Part shown: piece by piece, positions 16,801-25,545 of the stretch
Position numbering within the stretch: the stretch's first letter is position 1
Layout: each line of letters opens with the position of its first letter
Source: Bacteroidota bacterium
Lineage (GTDB): Bacteria; Bacteroidota; Bacteroidia; Bacteroidales; F082
Length of the DNA: 64,000 nt
Assembly: GCA_016715945.1 (NCBI GenBank)
Contig: JADJXJ010000001.1
Span: forward strand, 1 to 64,000
Direction of reading: 5' to 3'
The notes under the pieces: model-generated
The model's input: only the letters and a program-made list of their open reading frames with translations
Databases searched by the model: none
Told to the model about the DNA's origin: nothing
Translations under genes and position numbers: made by a program

Positions 16801-18080
16801 GGCTTGAAGTTGTTTAGCGGGTGAATACTTTGGACGAATAGACCTTGTTGCCTGTGGTGGCACGGATGATCACCGCAGCTGCCTTTGGGGCAGGGATGCG
16901 GATGAGCGGAGCGGCATCGCGGCGATAGCTGCCCAGGTGGCGACCTAAGGCATCGAACAGCTCGAAGGTGACAGGCTGCTGCACATCGGGCAGGGCAATG
17001 CAGATGTCGTTGCCATGCATCCAGAAGCGAGCCTGTGCCAAAGCAGGGGCATCAGGTGCGGCAGTGACGGAAGTCAGGTGGAGCACAAAACGCTGGGCAT
17101 TGTTGGCGGGGTTGTGCACAAAGGCGTAAGTGGGGTTTTCGCGCAGGTTGACCAGGCTGCCGGTGAGCAGGTCTTCGAGCACAAAGTGCAGTTCGTTGCC
17201 GAAGGTTTCGAGGCCTTCGAAGCTGAGGTTCACCTGTGCTTCGGCCTGCAGTTTGAAGCCCACGGGCAGCGAGATGGGCGGGGCATCGGGGGGGATGTTG
17301 TTGATGGCCAGCTCACGCCCGTCGGGCAGGATGAAGTAGAGCTGAGGTGCGACGGGTGCACCGTAGAGCTTGTCGCCGTCGAATTCGTCTTTGGTGGTCA
17401 GGCTGCCCTGGCGCAGGTGCAGGACAATCTCGTCCTGGCGGTTGTTGCCCTGGGCATGGATGCGCAGCAGGTTGGGCAGCTGGCCGGAGTGCTTAAAGAA
17501 CGGGCTGTTGTTGTGCACGCGCACGCCGTTGTTCATGCCCAGCACGGGCGAGGCAGCATTGCTTTTCACAAAGAAGGCCTGACCCACGGGGATGTATTGC
17601 GTGCCTCCGTTGGCGCCCACCCCGCCTATGTAGCTGGCATACTGGTCCATTACAGGATTCCAGATCCAGATGGCATTTTGCAGGTTGGTTTTGGTCCATC
17701 CGCTGCTGGCATCCCAGTCGAGGGCCGAGGGGTAGGGGTTGGGCACTAAGGCAAACTGGTCGGCTGCGGTGAGGGGGGTGGAAGCGGTGAAACTGCCGTT
17801 GTTGAGCTGCCCGGTGAAAGTATAGGTGGTGCTGGTGTTGGGGTAGAAGATCATATATCCTCTGTCGTTGGGCAGGGGTGTGCTGGTCGAGCTGCCCAGC
17901 CCGGCCCAGCTTTGGGTGCTGGTGTTGAACTCGTAGAGGTAGGAGCCGAGGAACTGGGCGGCGGTGACACCCGCATTGAGGGGCACCGACACCAGGTGGT
18001 AGTCGTAGGTGCCTGTGAGCATCGTGTTGCCGGTGATATAGCGCTCAATCTTGGCGGGTACATTGTTGGTGTTGTGCAGG
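16604..18080 (-). repeat. ~1.48-kb duplicated segment, copy 1
   Basis: Nearly identical to 24064-25545. It covers the PID-CTERM-like gene up to KLYQ and the last ~415 codons of the T9SS protein, from about HNTNNVPAKIERYITG to SSKVFTR. Differences are scattered single bases. Upstream of 18080 the two T9SS genes are unrelated, so the shared module has sharp borders. Confidence 0.9.
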
Positions 18081-20653
18081 AGCGAGCCCGTGCCGGCCGA
18101 GGTGGATCTGATGAGCACACCAGCGCTGCCGGCATTGTTGACCAGGTGGTTGGTGGTCAGGCTTTGGGTGGGATTGATCTGCAGGCTGTGACCCGAAGGA
18201 ATCAGCACATTGCCATAGGTGGTCGGGCTTTCGATAAGCACCTTGCCGCGGATGTCGGCAGTTTTGGTTGCAGGTGTGGACAAGGTGGTGACAATCTTGA
18301 AGTTGTTGAAGTAGGGTTCGCGGTTGGCATTGTTATCGTTGAGTCCACTGGCATAGAAGCGGATGGCATCCACGCGCCCGGCAACAGTGAGCGTCTGGTC
18401 AAAGGTTTGTACCCCATCACGTCCGGTAGCATACACCCTCAGCTGGGTTGCAGAAATTTGCTCGAAGTTGAAGGTGATTTTGTTGGTGCCATAGGCTGTG
18501 AACATGTCGTTGCTGTTGATGGTGATGGTGGCCGAGTTCGACTGGTTGATGTTGATGATCTGGGTGCCCGAGATGCCTCCGGTGTAGAGGTTGAAGCCTT
18601 TGTTGCCTGAAGGTGTGTCGGTATCCCAGTTGGTGCCGTAGTCGAAGCTCAGGGTGGCGCCGTCGGGCAGGGGAATGATGAGGCTGCGGTCGGCGTTGAC
18701 GAAGGCGCCGCTGCCGCCCGGGTTTGCAAAGAGGGCAAAAGAGGGGTTGCTCATGCCGCTGATGCCTGCATTTGCAAAGGGATCACCCAGGAAAGCGCCT
18801 GCAGATCCTCCTCCGCCGGTGGTGATGCTCCATGCGCCGAAACCATCGCCCTGGTTGGAGCCGTGGGTCCATGTGCTGTAGTTCGAAGCATTGTCGGCTG
18901 CGCCATACACAATCCACTTGCCGGTGTTGCCGTTTTCGAGTTCGTAGGCGCCTATGGAGGGGTTGGTGCTGCTGCGCTCTACCCCATCAATATCGGTGGT
19001 GATGCCGGTGATGGGTGTTCCGGCAAAGAGCACCGGCGAGCCGGCCTGAGGCGCCAGATTGGTAGCCGAAGCAAAGAGCGGATCAGTCGAAATGGAATTG
19101 GCATCCTGGCTTGTAGCTGTCTGCCAGGCGGAAAGGGTGGTTTGATTTGAGGACAGGTATCCTAATACGTATTGCGACCCTGAACCGTAGTAGTCATTAT
19201 AGTTAATTGTTGAGATGCTTGTTGGCACAGAATAAATCGAATAAGAAGTATTGGTGTAACTTGTTTTATTTATTGTATTTACAAATATATTATTACGAAT
19301 ATCCAGGTTAGCAACACCGCTGGAAATATACAAAGCTGCATTGAGTGATGTATAGATTCCAACAGTTACCGTTCCGTACATATTGACAGAGTTATAGTAC
19401 AAATTATATCCACCTCCACTTTGTAGCCATATACCTGCTGGTAGGTAGGTTTCTAATGAATTGTCGCCGTCAGCAAGAATATTGTATATGACATTGTTCA
19501 CTATCGTATTGTTACTTGATGAATTAGCAGTGGCAAACACCATTCCTCTGGCACCATATCCTCCACTTCCAATATATTGAATTGAATTGATATTATTTCT
19601 ACTGAATAGTGAATTTATTACTCCAGATCCTACCTGAATACCTACAGGATTACTAGTTGCGCCAATGATGTTGAAAACTGTATTCTGAGATACATCTGCA
19701 TTAGATACATTACCTAATTCAATTCCATAAAACCCTATTTGATCAGCAGTAACATTTGAGCCAACAGAGTTACCAATAATATTAAGATTGTCAATTAATC
19801 CCGGATTGGATGTTGCACTACCTTGTACCCAAATACCAATTCTTGCTTTAGATATGTTATTTTCTCTGATAGTGTTATCATCATTGTCTGCACCGCCAGT
19901 TCCTAGAGTATTTGAACCAATGTGAATACCGTATGTTGTAGCTGAGTTACTTCCAGCAATGATATTACAATTCCTTATTGTGTTATTGGTAGCACCCTGC
20001 CCAGTGCCTAAGCTCATCAGCATAAATACAGCCGAAGAACTCGTGGAGGTATTCTGGAAAGTCAGCCAGGTGCCACTGCCGCTGAATCGTCCATCAAAGG
20101 TTACCCTGTCGGCGCCGTTGAGACGGATAAGCCCACCGGCATAAGAACCGGAGATGGTTTTGGTGCTGGCATCGGCAGGGCGTATGGTCAGCGTCCAGGG
20201 GCCGCCTGATTCATTAAACTGATTCAGGGCATTTGTGCCATCTTCCGTCAGATTATCGAGAATTTCGGCGATGATATTTCCTGAAACCACTTTGGCATTT
20301 ATGTCGGCAAACAATCCTCCAGCTCCGGTGAGCGACGGGTAAGTACCGCCGGTGCCCACAGTGACCGTACCGGAGATGCTGGCCACAATATTGAACGAAT
20401 TGATGGTTCCCCCAATCGGGAAGTTTCCGGAAACCAGCGCTACAGAGGAGGGGGCAGTGGCAAAAGTACCGGTATTAATCCCCACATTGGGCGTAGGCGC
20501 CATATCCTGTGCCACCACAAAGTATTGAATTATGTCACCCACAGAGACCGAACCGCCGTTCAGAATGGTATAATCGATAGTGAAGTTAAAGGGGGAAGAG
20601 GTATTGGAGGCTTCTACAAACTTCCAGCCGTTGTCGGATGAGGTGTTGCCCAC
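16814..20653 (-). CDS. T9SS beta-helix surface protein, C-terminal part (frame-split)
   Basis: 1279 codons are open from 20653, but that codon is GTG inside a running domain (DYVGNTSSDNGW), not a true start. The sequence continues the protein encoded at 20658-23318 in the next frame. It holds right-handed parallel beta-helix repeats rich in NN and IxNN steps (NNTIRNCNIIAG, NNNINSIQYIGSG), a jelly-roll-like domain (about residues 560-770), and a ~415-residue module shared with the protein at 24284. It ends in a short T9SS type A-like sorting domain (FELFDALGRHLGSYRRD ... VYSSKVFTR). The likely role is a surface or secreted adhesin or glycan-binding protein. Together the two halves would make a ~2160-residue protein. 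Confidence 0.8.
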   Translation of the reverse strand: MGNTSSDNGWKFVEASNTSSPFNFTIDYTILNGGSVSVGDIIQYFVVAQDMAPTPNVGINTGTFATAPSSVALVSGNFPIGGTINSFNIVASISGTVTVGTGGTYPSLTGAGGLFADINAKVVSGNIIAEILDNLTEDGTNALNQFNESGGPWTLTIRPADASTKTISGSYAGGLIRLNGADRVTFDGRFSGSGTWLTFQNTSTSSSAVFMLMSLGTGQGATNNTIRNCNIIAGSNSATTYGIHIGSNTLGTGGADNDDNTIRENNISKARIGIWVQGSATSNPGLIDNLNIIGNSVGSNVTADQIGFYGIELGNVSNADVSQNTVFNIIGATSNPVGIQVGSGVINSLFSRNNINSIQYIGSGGYGARGMVFATANSSSNNTIVNNVIYNILADGDNSLETYLPAGIWLQSGGGYNLYYNSVNMYGTVTVGIYTSLNAALYISSGVANLDIRNNIFVNTINKTSYTNTSYSIYSVPTSISTINYNDYYGSGSQYVLGYLSSNQTTLSAWQTATSQDANSISTDPLFASATNLAPQAGSPVLFAGTPITGITTDIDGVERSSTNPSIGAYELENGNTGKWIVYGAADNASNYSTWTHGSNQGDGFGAWSITTGGGGSAGAFLGDPFANAGISGMSNPSFALFANPGGSGAFVNADRSLIIPLPDGATLSFDYGTNWDTDTPSGNKGFNLYTGGISGTQIININQSNSATITINSNDMFTAYGTNKITFNFEQISATQLRVYATGRDGVQTFDQTLTVAGRVDAIRFYASGLNDNNANREPYFNNFKIVTTLSTPATKTADIRGKVLIESPTTYGNVLIPSGHSLQINPTQSLTTNHLVNNAGSAGVLIRSTSAGTGSLLHNTNNVPAKIERYITGNTMLTGTYDYHLVSVPLNAGVTAAQFLGSYLYEFNTSTQSWAGLGSSTSTPLPNDRGYMIFYPNTSTTYTFTGQLNNGSFTASTPLTAADQFALVPNPYPSALDWDASSGWTKTNLQNAIWIWNPVMDQYASYIGGVGANGGTQYIPVGQAFFVKSNAASPVLGMNNGVRVHNNSPFFKHSGQLPNLLRIHAQGNNRQDEIVLHLRQGSLTTKDEFDGDKLYGAPVAPQLYFILPDGRELAINNIPPDAPPISLPVGFKLQAEAQVNLSFEGLETFGNELHFVLEDLLTGSLVNLRENPTYAFVHNPANNAQRFVLHLTSVTAAPDAPALAQARFWMHGNDICIALPDVQQPVTFELFDALGRHLGSYRRDAAPLIRIPAPKAAAVIIRATTGNKVYSSKVFTR

Positions 20654-20657
20654 ATAG

Positions 20658-23318
20658 TCATTGGCATCGGTGCTTTTCTTTGTAATAGAGCCGGGGTCTT
20701 AGGCCAGCGGAAGTCTCCACACCACTGGCATCGGTGATGGTGGCAAAGCCGGTCAGCACTTTGGAGGTGGCCACGATGCCATTGCCCAGTGTGGTGTAAG
20801 AAATCGAAGGAGCTAACAAATCCAAGAGTGTCATAGCTCCTTCAAAAGCGCCAATATCGGGTGTAGTGGCATTACGGGTGGTGCCGTAGTAGTCATCCGT
20901 AATACCTGAAATCGGTGTACCACCGCTTTCAATCTGAGTGGGTGTGGTCAGGTCAATTTTCAAAAAGTCGGATGAGCTGCCCGATGTGCTTTGGAATGTT
21001 GGGTTTTCGGTTACTGAAGCCGCATCGCGGAGAGCTATGGTTCCAGCAGTAAATACCCCTGATTTGTATGCACTTATTGTTTGGGCAGTGCTTGTACCAT
21101 CAGAGTAAATAAGATTTGTTGTACTTGGAGTGCCTGCATAAAACAGGTTGTTGTTCGATGCGCTTGCATAATTGTTCAACATATTAGCTGTACCCGCACT
21201 TCTTCTGTACGCTACCGTCCTACCTGTGCCATTCGGTGTGGAGAGGTTCACAATGATATTGTTTCGCAGGTTCAATGCTGCGGTTGTGGCAGTTGTACTG
21301 GCTGTATGGAAAATACCTGTGGTACCGAAGTTTGTACCTGTTGAAGTGGCATTGAGGTAAACGGTGTTGTAGGAAGCATTTATTGTTGAGTTTGCAGTAG
21401 TTGATGTAATATTGATACCGCGTATTACATCCGTTCCACTCGCACTGGGTGCAGTTAAATTTCCTATCAGGTTGTTGTACACATTAATCTGGAAACCGGA
21501 AGAAACTGTGATTCCAAAAACCGACCCCCCTGCGTTTGTATTCTGTAAGTCATAGATTTTGTTTTTGAAAATGTTTCTTGTAGCTGGAGATGTTCCTGAT
21601 GCACCTACTGCCAAACCTGTAACAGCTCCTGTACCTGAACCTGTCAATCCATAAACAGTATTACCCGATACGTTTGTAGTTCCTGTTCCTGATGTACCAA
21701 AGGAAATACCTGTGATCGTACCGCCTCCCGTAATATTACTTACCTGGTTGTTTGAGACAGTAGTCGTACCACCATCATAATTTATATTAATAGCAGTTAT
21801 GGCAGATGTTCCCCCTGTCCAGTTACTTAGAACATTGTTACTGACACTTTTAGTCGGGAAGCCACCATTTGTGTTGCTGATTCCGGCAATTGTAGTGGAA
21901 CCTGTTACAGTTATATTAGAGAAATCATTATTATTTGTATTGTTTACTGCACCCGACGGATCACCGCCATTGTCATTGAACAATGTAACCGTACCTCCTG
22001 CTCCGGTTTTATTAAAAGCAGTTACAATGGAGTTGTTGTTTACGTTTTTGGTGCCACTTGCGGCTGCGTTGTAGTTGTTGGAAATAAAGTTAACACTCCC
22101 TGTTGTATTTACGGTAATATTAGTAAAGGTATTATTAGAGATACTGCAATGTTGATGTGTGCTTGCATTAGTTATGAAAGTTATCGTACCTGAAGCTGTT
22201 ACAGTATGGCTAAAATTGTAGAAATTATTGTTATTGATATTCATAGTCGAGGTTGTTGATGCAGAACCAATTGGACAGTTAATTCCATTTACTGCGCCAG
22301 AAGCTACACCCGACCTGAGAGAAATGCCGTTGTTGTTAATGGAATTTGTAAAAGTACCCGTAGGGACATTACTGAATTGTGGTTGGTGAATTCCGTTCAA
22401 TATTCCGGATGTTACACCACCAGCAGAGCTTTCAACTGTGTTGCGAGAAACAGAATAATTTATTGAATTTCTCATCAATATGCCATTGACAGTACCGGAA
22501 ACATTTGCATAGCCTGAAAATGTACGGGTTGTACCAAAGTTTGTTATAGTATTCCCATCCGAAGCCGTTGAGCCGCCAATGGTCACTCCATTATTCATAT
22601 CGGCAGCAGCCGTTGGTCCTACAACAACAATACCTTGGTTGACGTCAGTTATATTGTTAGATTTTATAACCAGATTGTGATTTCCACCATTCGTACCTGT
22701 TGCAGTTGCACTAGTAGTGGGTGCAGTATTTGAATGAGTAGCATTTACATAAATGCCAAAAGTATTTTGGTATGTACGGTTCAAGTCAATTGTATTGTTC
22801 GAAATGGTGATATTTTGACAATTATCTGTGGTGGAGACATAAAGAACAGCAACACCCCATTCTGTCATATTATTAGAACTTGCAGTTGTTGTAGTATTGG
22901 CAGAATTCTCTTCCATCACAAATCCGGTTATTGTTATCCAGTCAGCGCCGATGATTTTGAAAATCGCGTCATTTAACTGACCTGTCACCAGACTGGAAGT
23001 AGCGGTGATGGTGTTTCCATTACCTTGTATAATAACCTGTTTGTCTGAAGCAGTTGTAGTTAATAATGCTGAACCTGTTCCCCCAATGATATAACCACCA
23101 CCAGTTGTACCAGAACCGGCAGGTGCTGTTTGCGGGTTGCCGGCTAGAAGGTTTAGGGTTACACCACCGGTGCCTACGCCATTGGCGTTAAGGTCAGCAA
23201 TTGCGGCAGCGAGTGTCGCATAATCCCCCGGGATGTTTTTCGTACCCGTCAGGGGTTGGGCGTTCAGAGCTGCGGTTATCCACAGCCACAACATCAGAAA
23301 GAGTAGTGTTTTTTTCAT
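20658..23318 (-). CDS. T9SS beta-helix surface protein, N-terminal part (frame-split)
   Basis: 886 codons. Signal peptide MKKTLLFLMLWLWITAALNA, then a domain of the GDYATLAAAIADLNANGVG type often seen at the start of Bacteroidota beta-helix proteins, then long Asn/Thr-rich parallel beta-helix repeats (INNNGISLRSG, SNNTFTNITV, NNNDFSNITV). Near its end it reads ATITDASGVETSAGLRPRLY then YKEKHRCQ and stops, whereas the +1 frame gives KSTDANDYVGNTSSDNGW. The break lies in AAAGAAAAG near 20676-20684. It could be a sequencing indel in an A-rich run, a mutation, or, less likely, recoding. The beta-helix part is visibly more AT-rich than its surroundings, explained by its Asn and Ile content. Confidence 0.82.
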   Translation of the reverse strand: MKKTLLFLMLWLWITAALNAQPLTGTKNIPGDYATLAAAIADLNANGVGTGGVTLNLLAGNPQTAPAGSGTTGGGYIIGGTGSALLTTTASDKQVIIQGNGNTITATSSLVTGQLNDAIFKIIGADWITITGFVMEENSANTTTTASSNNMTEWGVAVLYVSTTDNCQNITISNNTIDLNRTYQNTFGIYVNATHSNTAPTTSATATGTNGGNHNLVIKSNNITDVNQGIVVVGPTAAADMNNGVTIGGSTASDGNTITNFGTTRTFSGYANVSGTVNGILMRNSINYSVSRNTVESSAGGVTSGILNGIHQPQFSNVPTGTFTNSINNNGISLRSGVASGAVNGINCPIGSASTTSTMNINNNNFYNFSHTVTASGTITFITNASTHQHCSISNNTFTNITVNTTGSVNFISNNYNAAASGTKNVNNNSIVTAFNKTGAGGTVTLFNDNGGDPSGAVNNTNNNDFSNITVTGSTTIAGISNTNGGFPTKSVSNNVLSNWTGGTSAITAININYDGGTTTVSNNQVSNITGGGTITGISFGTSGTGTTNVSGNTVYGLTGSGTGAVTGLAVGASGTSPATRNIFKNKIYDLQNTNAGGSVFGITVSSGFQINVYNNLIGNLTAPSASGTDVIRGINITSTTANSTINASYNTVYLNATSTGTNFGTTGIFHTASTTATTAALNLRNNIIVNLSTPNGTGRTVAYRRSAGTANMLNNYASASNNNLFYAGTPSTTNLIYSDGTSTAQTISAYKSGVFTAGTIALRDAASVTENPTFQSTSGSSSDFLKIDLTTPTQIESGGTPISGITDDYYGTTRNATTPDIGAFEGAMTLLDLLAPSISYTTLGNGIVATSKVLTGFATITDASGVETSAGLRPRLYYKEKHRCQ

Positions 23319-24021
23319 GGTTGGAGGGTTATTTGTTGTTTCACATTTGCCTGCACCAGCGGGGTGTCATCTCCTGCCACGCAGAAAATGATGACGAGCC
23401 GGCGCCACAGGCGATATCGGACAGCCTCGTCATTCCGACCCGCCAAGGGGCAGAAACGCTGTTTTTAGCGGCTATTGACCTGTGATTCACCATGATTAAG
23501 CTCGTCTCAATTGTTGGCAAAAAAAGCTACACCCACGGTAAAGCCCAAAAATATTTTCCTCGATTCAAATAAGCAAGAAGTTTAGCAGAAAAATTTTTTT
23601 GATTTTCGGTTTTGCGCCTGAGCCTGGTGCGGATTTTTAGGCAACATCCAGAAAAACAACAATTTAAACAAATACACAAATTGTTGCGAAACGTTTAGGA
23701 GCTTGTTTCCGTGGGGGAAGCACAGGCTTTCAGGCATGGAATCGGATCGGCAGCGCAGTCATGTCGAAACAAATCAGCAGCATGCCTGCACCTGCATGAA
23801 ATAGTTGTTTTGCCAGGAACAACCGCAGTTTACCAAAGCAGAAGGCTGATTTTTTTTTCAGGAGGTAAGCGCCGCAAGGTCCAGGTGTGCCTTACTTTCT
23901 CAAGGAAGGTTGTGTCCAATACCTTTTATGTATTTAAAGAAAGCTTTGCAACCTTCCTTTTAGCTAAATAGCATGAAGGCTGCATGAAACAGCCGTCATG
24001 CCCCGATGCCCATGGTTTGTG
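23319..24021. other. 703-bp spacer between two T9SS operons; two inverted repeats, no gene seen
   Basis: No convincing coding sequence on either strand. Two inverted repeats stand out: CAACAATTT/AAATTGTTG at 23657-23665 and 23678-23686 (perfect 9-bp arms, 12-nt loop), and AAGGAAGGTTG/CAACCTTCCTT at 23902-23912 and 23949-23959 (perfect 11-bp arms, 36-nt loop). An imperfect palindrome ATGAAGGCTG/CAGCCGTCAT lies at 23970-23998. The first could be an operator upstream of the beta-helix gene. The others may end transcription from the operon at 24022 or be structured RNA, but neither has a clear T-run on the relevant strand. No TAnnTTTG box lies close to the start at 23318. Confidence 0.5.
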
Positions 24022-24270
24022 CTATTCGTTAGCCGAAGAATCTTCGGCTTTTGCCGGTTGCTTCTTGAGCTGGTAGAGTTTCTGTCCGCCCCAAGCGGCA
24101 GCCAGGCCGAGCAGGAAGCCGATGCCGCCATCAATGGGTGCCCCGCCGCCCACTGGCGGGCCGCCGGAGCCGGGGTCGCCGGGCGGGTCGGGCGGTCCCT
24201 GGCTGAGGGCCACCTGTGCAACAAAGAGGAGAACCAAAGTAAGCAGGAGGGTGATATGCTGTTTTTTCAT
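24022..24270 (-). CDS. Small secreted protein with PID-CTERM-like sorting tail, copy 2
   Basis: 82 residues, identical to copy 1 through signal peptide, Pro/Gly linker, APIDGG motif and hydrophobic helix, but with a different cytoplasmic tail (LYQLKKQPAKAEDSSANE instead of LYQIRKIKKQDKEPA). The ATG at 24270 again lies 13 nt after the stop of a T9SS protein gene. Repeated linkage of the same two genes argues for a functional pair. Confidence 0.75.
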   Translation of the reverse strand: MKKQHITLLLTLVLLFVAQVALSQGPPDPPGDPGSGGPPVGGGAPIDGGIGFLLGLAAAWGGQKLYQLKKQPAKAEDSSANE

Positions 24271-25545
24271 GGCTTGAAGTTGTTTAGCGGGTGAATACTT
24301 TGGACGAATAGACCTTGTTGCCTGTGGTGGCACGGATGATCACCGCAGCTGCCTTTGGGGCAGGGATGCGGATGAGCGGAGCGGCATCGCGGCGATAGCT
24401 GCCCAGGTGGCGACCTAAGGCATCGAACAGCTCGAAGTTGACAGGCTGCTGCACATCGGGCAGGGCAATGCAGATGTCGTTGCCATGCATCCAGAAGCGA
24501 GCCTGTGCCAAAGCAGGGGCATCAGGTGTGGCGGTGATGGAAGTCAGGTGGAGCACAAAACGCTGGGCATTGTTGGCGGGGTTGTGCACAAAGGCGTAGG
24601 TGGGGTTTTCGCGCAGGTTGACCAGGCTGCCGGTGAGCAGGTCTTCGAGCACAAAGTGCAGTTCGTTGCCAAAGGTTTCGAGGCCTTCGAAGCTGAGGTT
24701 CACCTGTGCTTCGGCCTGTAGTTTGAAGCCCACGGGCAGCGAGATGGGCGGGGCATCGGGGGGGATGTTGTTGATAGCCAGCTCACGCCCGTCGGGCAGG
24801 ATGAAGTAGAGCTGAGGTGCGATGGGTGCACCGTAGAGCTTGTCGCCGTCGAATTCGTCTTTGGTAGTCAGGCTGCCCTGGCGCAGGTGCAGGACAATCT
24901 CGTCCTGGCGGTTGTTGCCCTGGGCATGGATGCGCAGCAGGTTGGGCAGCTGGCCGGAGTTTTTAAAGAACGGGCTGTTGTTGTGCACGCGCACGTCGTT
25001 GTTCATGCCCAGCACGGGCGAGGCAGCATTGCTTTTCACAAAGAAGGCCTGTCCCACGGGGATGTATTGCGTGCCTCCGTTGGCGCCCACCCCGCCTATG
25101 TAGCTGGCATACTGGTCGAGCACAGGATTCCAGATCCAGATGGCATTTTGCAGGTTGGTTTTGGTCCATCCGCTGGGGGTATCCCAGTCGATGGCCGAGG
25201 GGTAGGGGTTGGGCACTAAGGCAAACTGGTCGGCCGCGGTGAGGGGCGTGGCGGCGGTGAAGCTGCCGTTGTTGAGCTGCCCGGTGAAAGTATAAGTGGT
25301 GCTGGTGTTGGGGTAGAAGATCATATATCCTCTGTCGTTGGGCAGGGGTGCGCTGGTCGAGCTGCCCAGACCGGCCCAGCTTTGGGTGCTGGTGTTGAAC
25401 TCGTAGAGGTAGGAGCCGAGGAACTGGGCGGCGGTGACACCCGCATTGAGGGGCACCGACACCAGGTGGTAGTCGTAGGTGCCTGTGAGCACCGTGTTGC
25501 CGGTGATATAGCGCTCGATGGTGGCGGGTACGTTATTCGTATTAT
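24064..25545 (-). repeat. ~1.48-kb duplicated segment, copy 2
   Basis: Partner of 16604-18080, about 7.46 kb away in direct orientation. It encodes the same C-terminal ~415 residues of a T9SS protein and the start and body of the small PID-CTERM-like gene. Direct repeats of this length and identity could recombine and delete the beta-helix gene between them. Confidence 0.9.
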
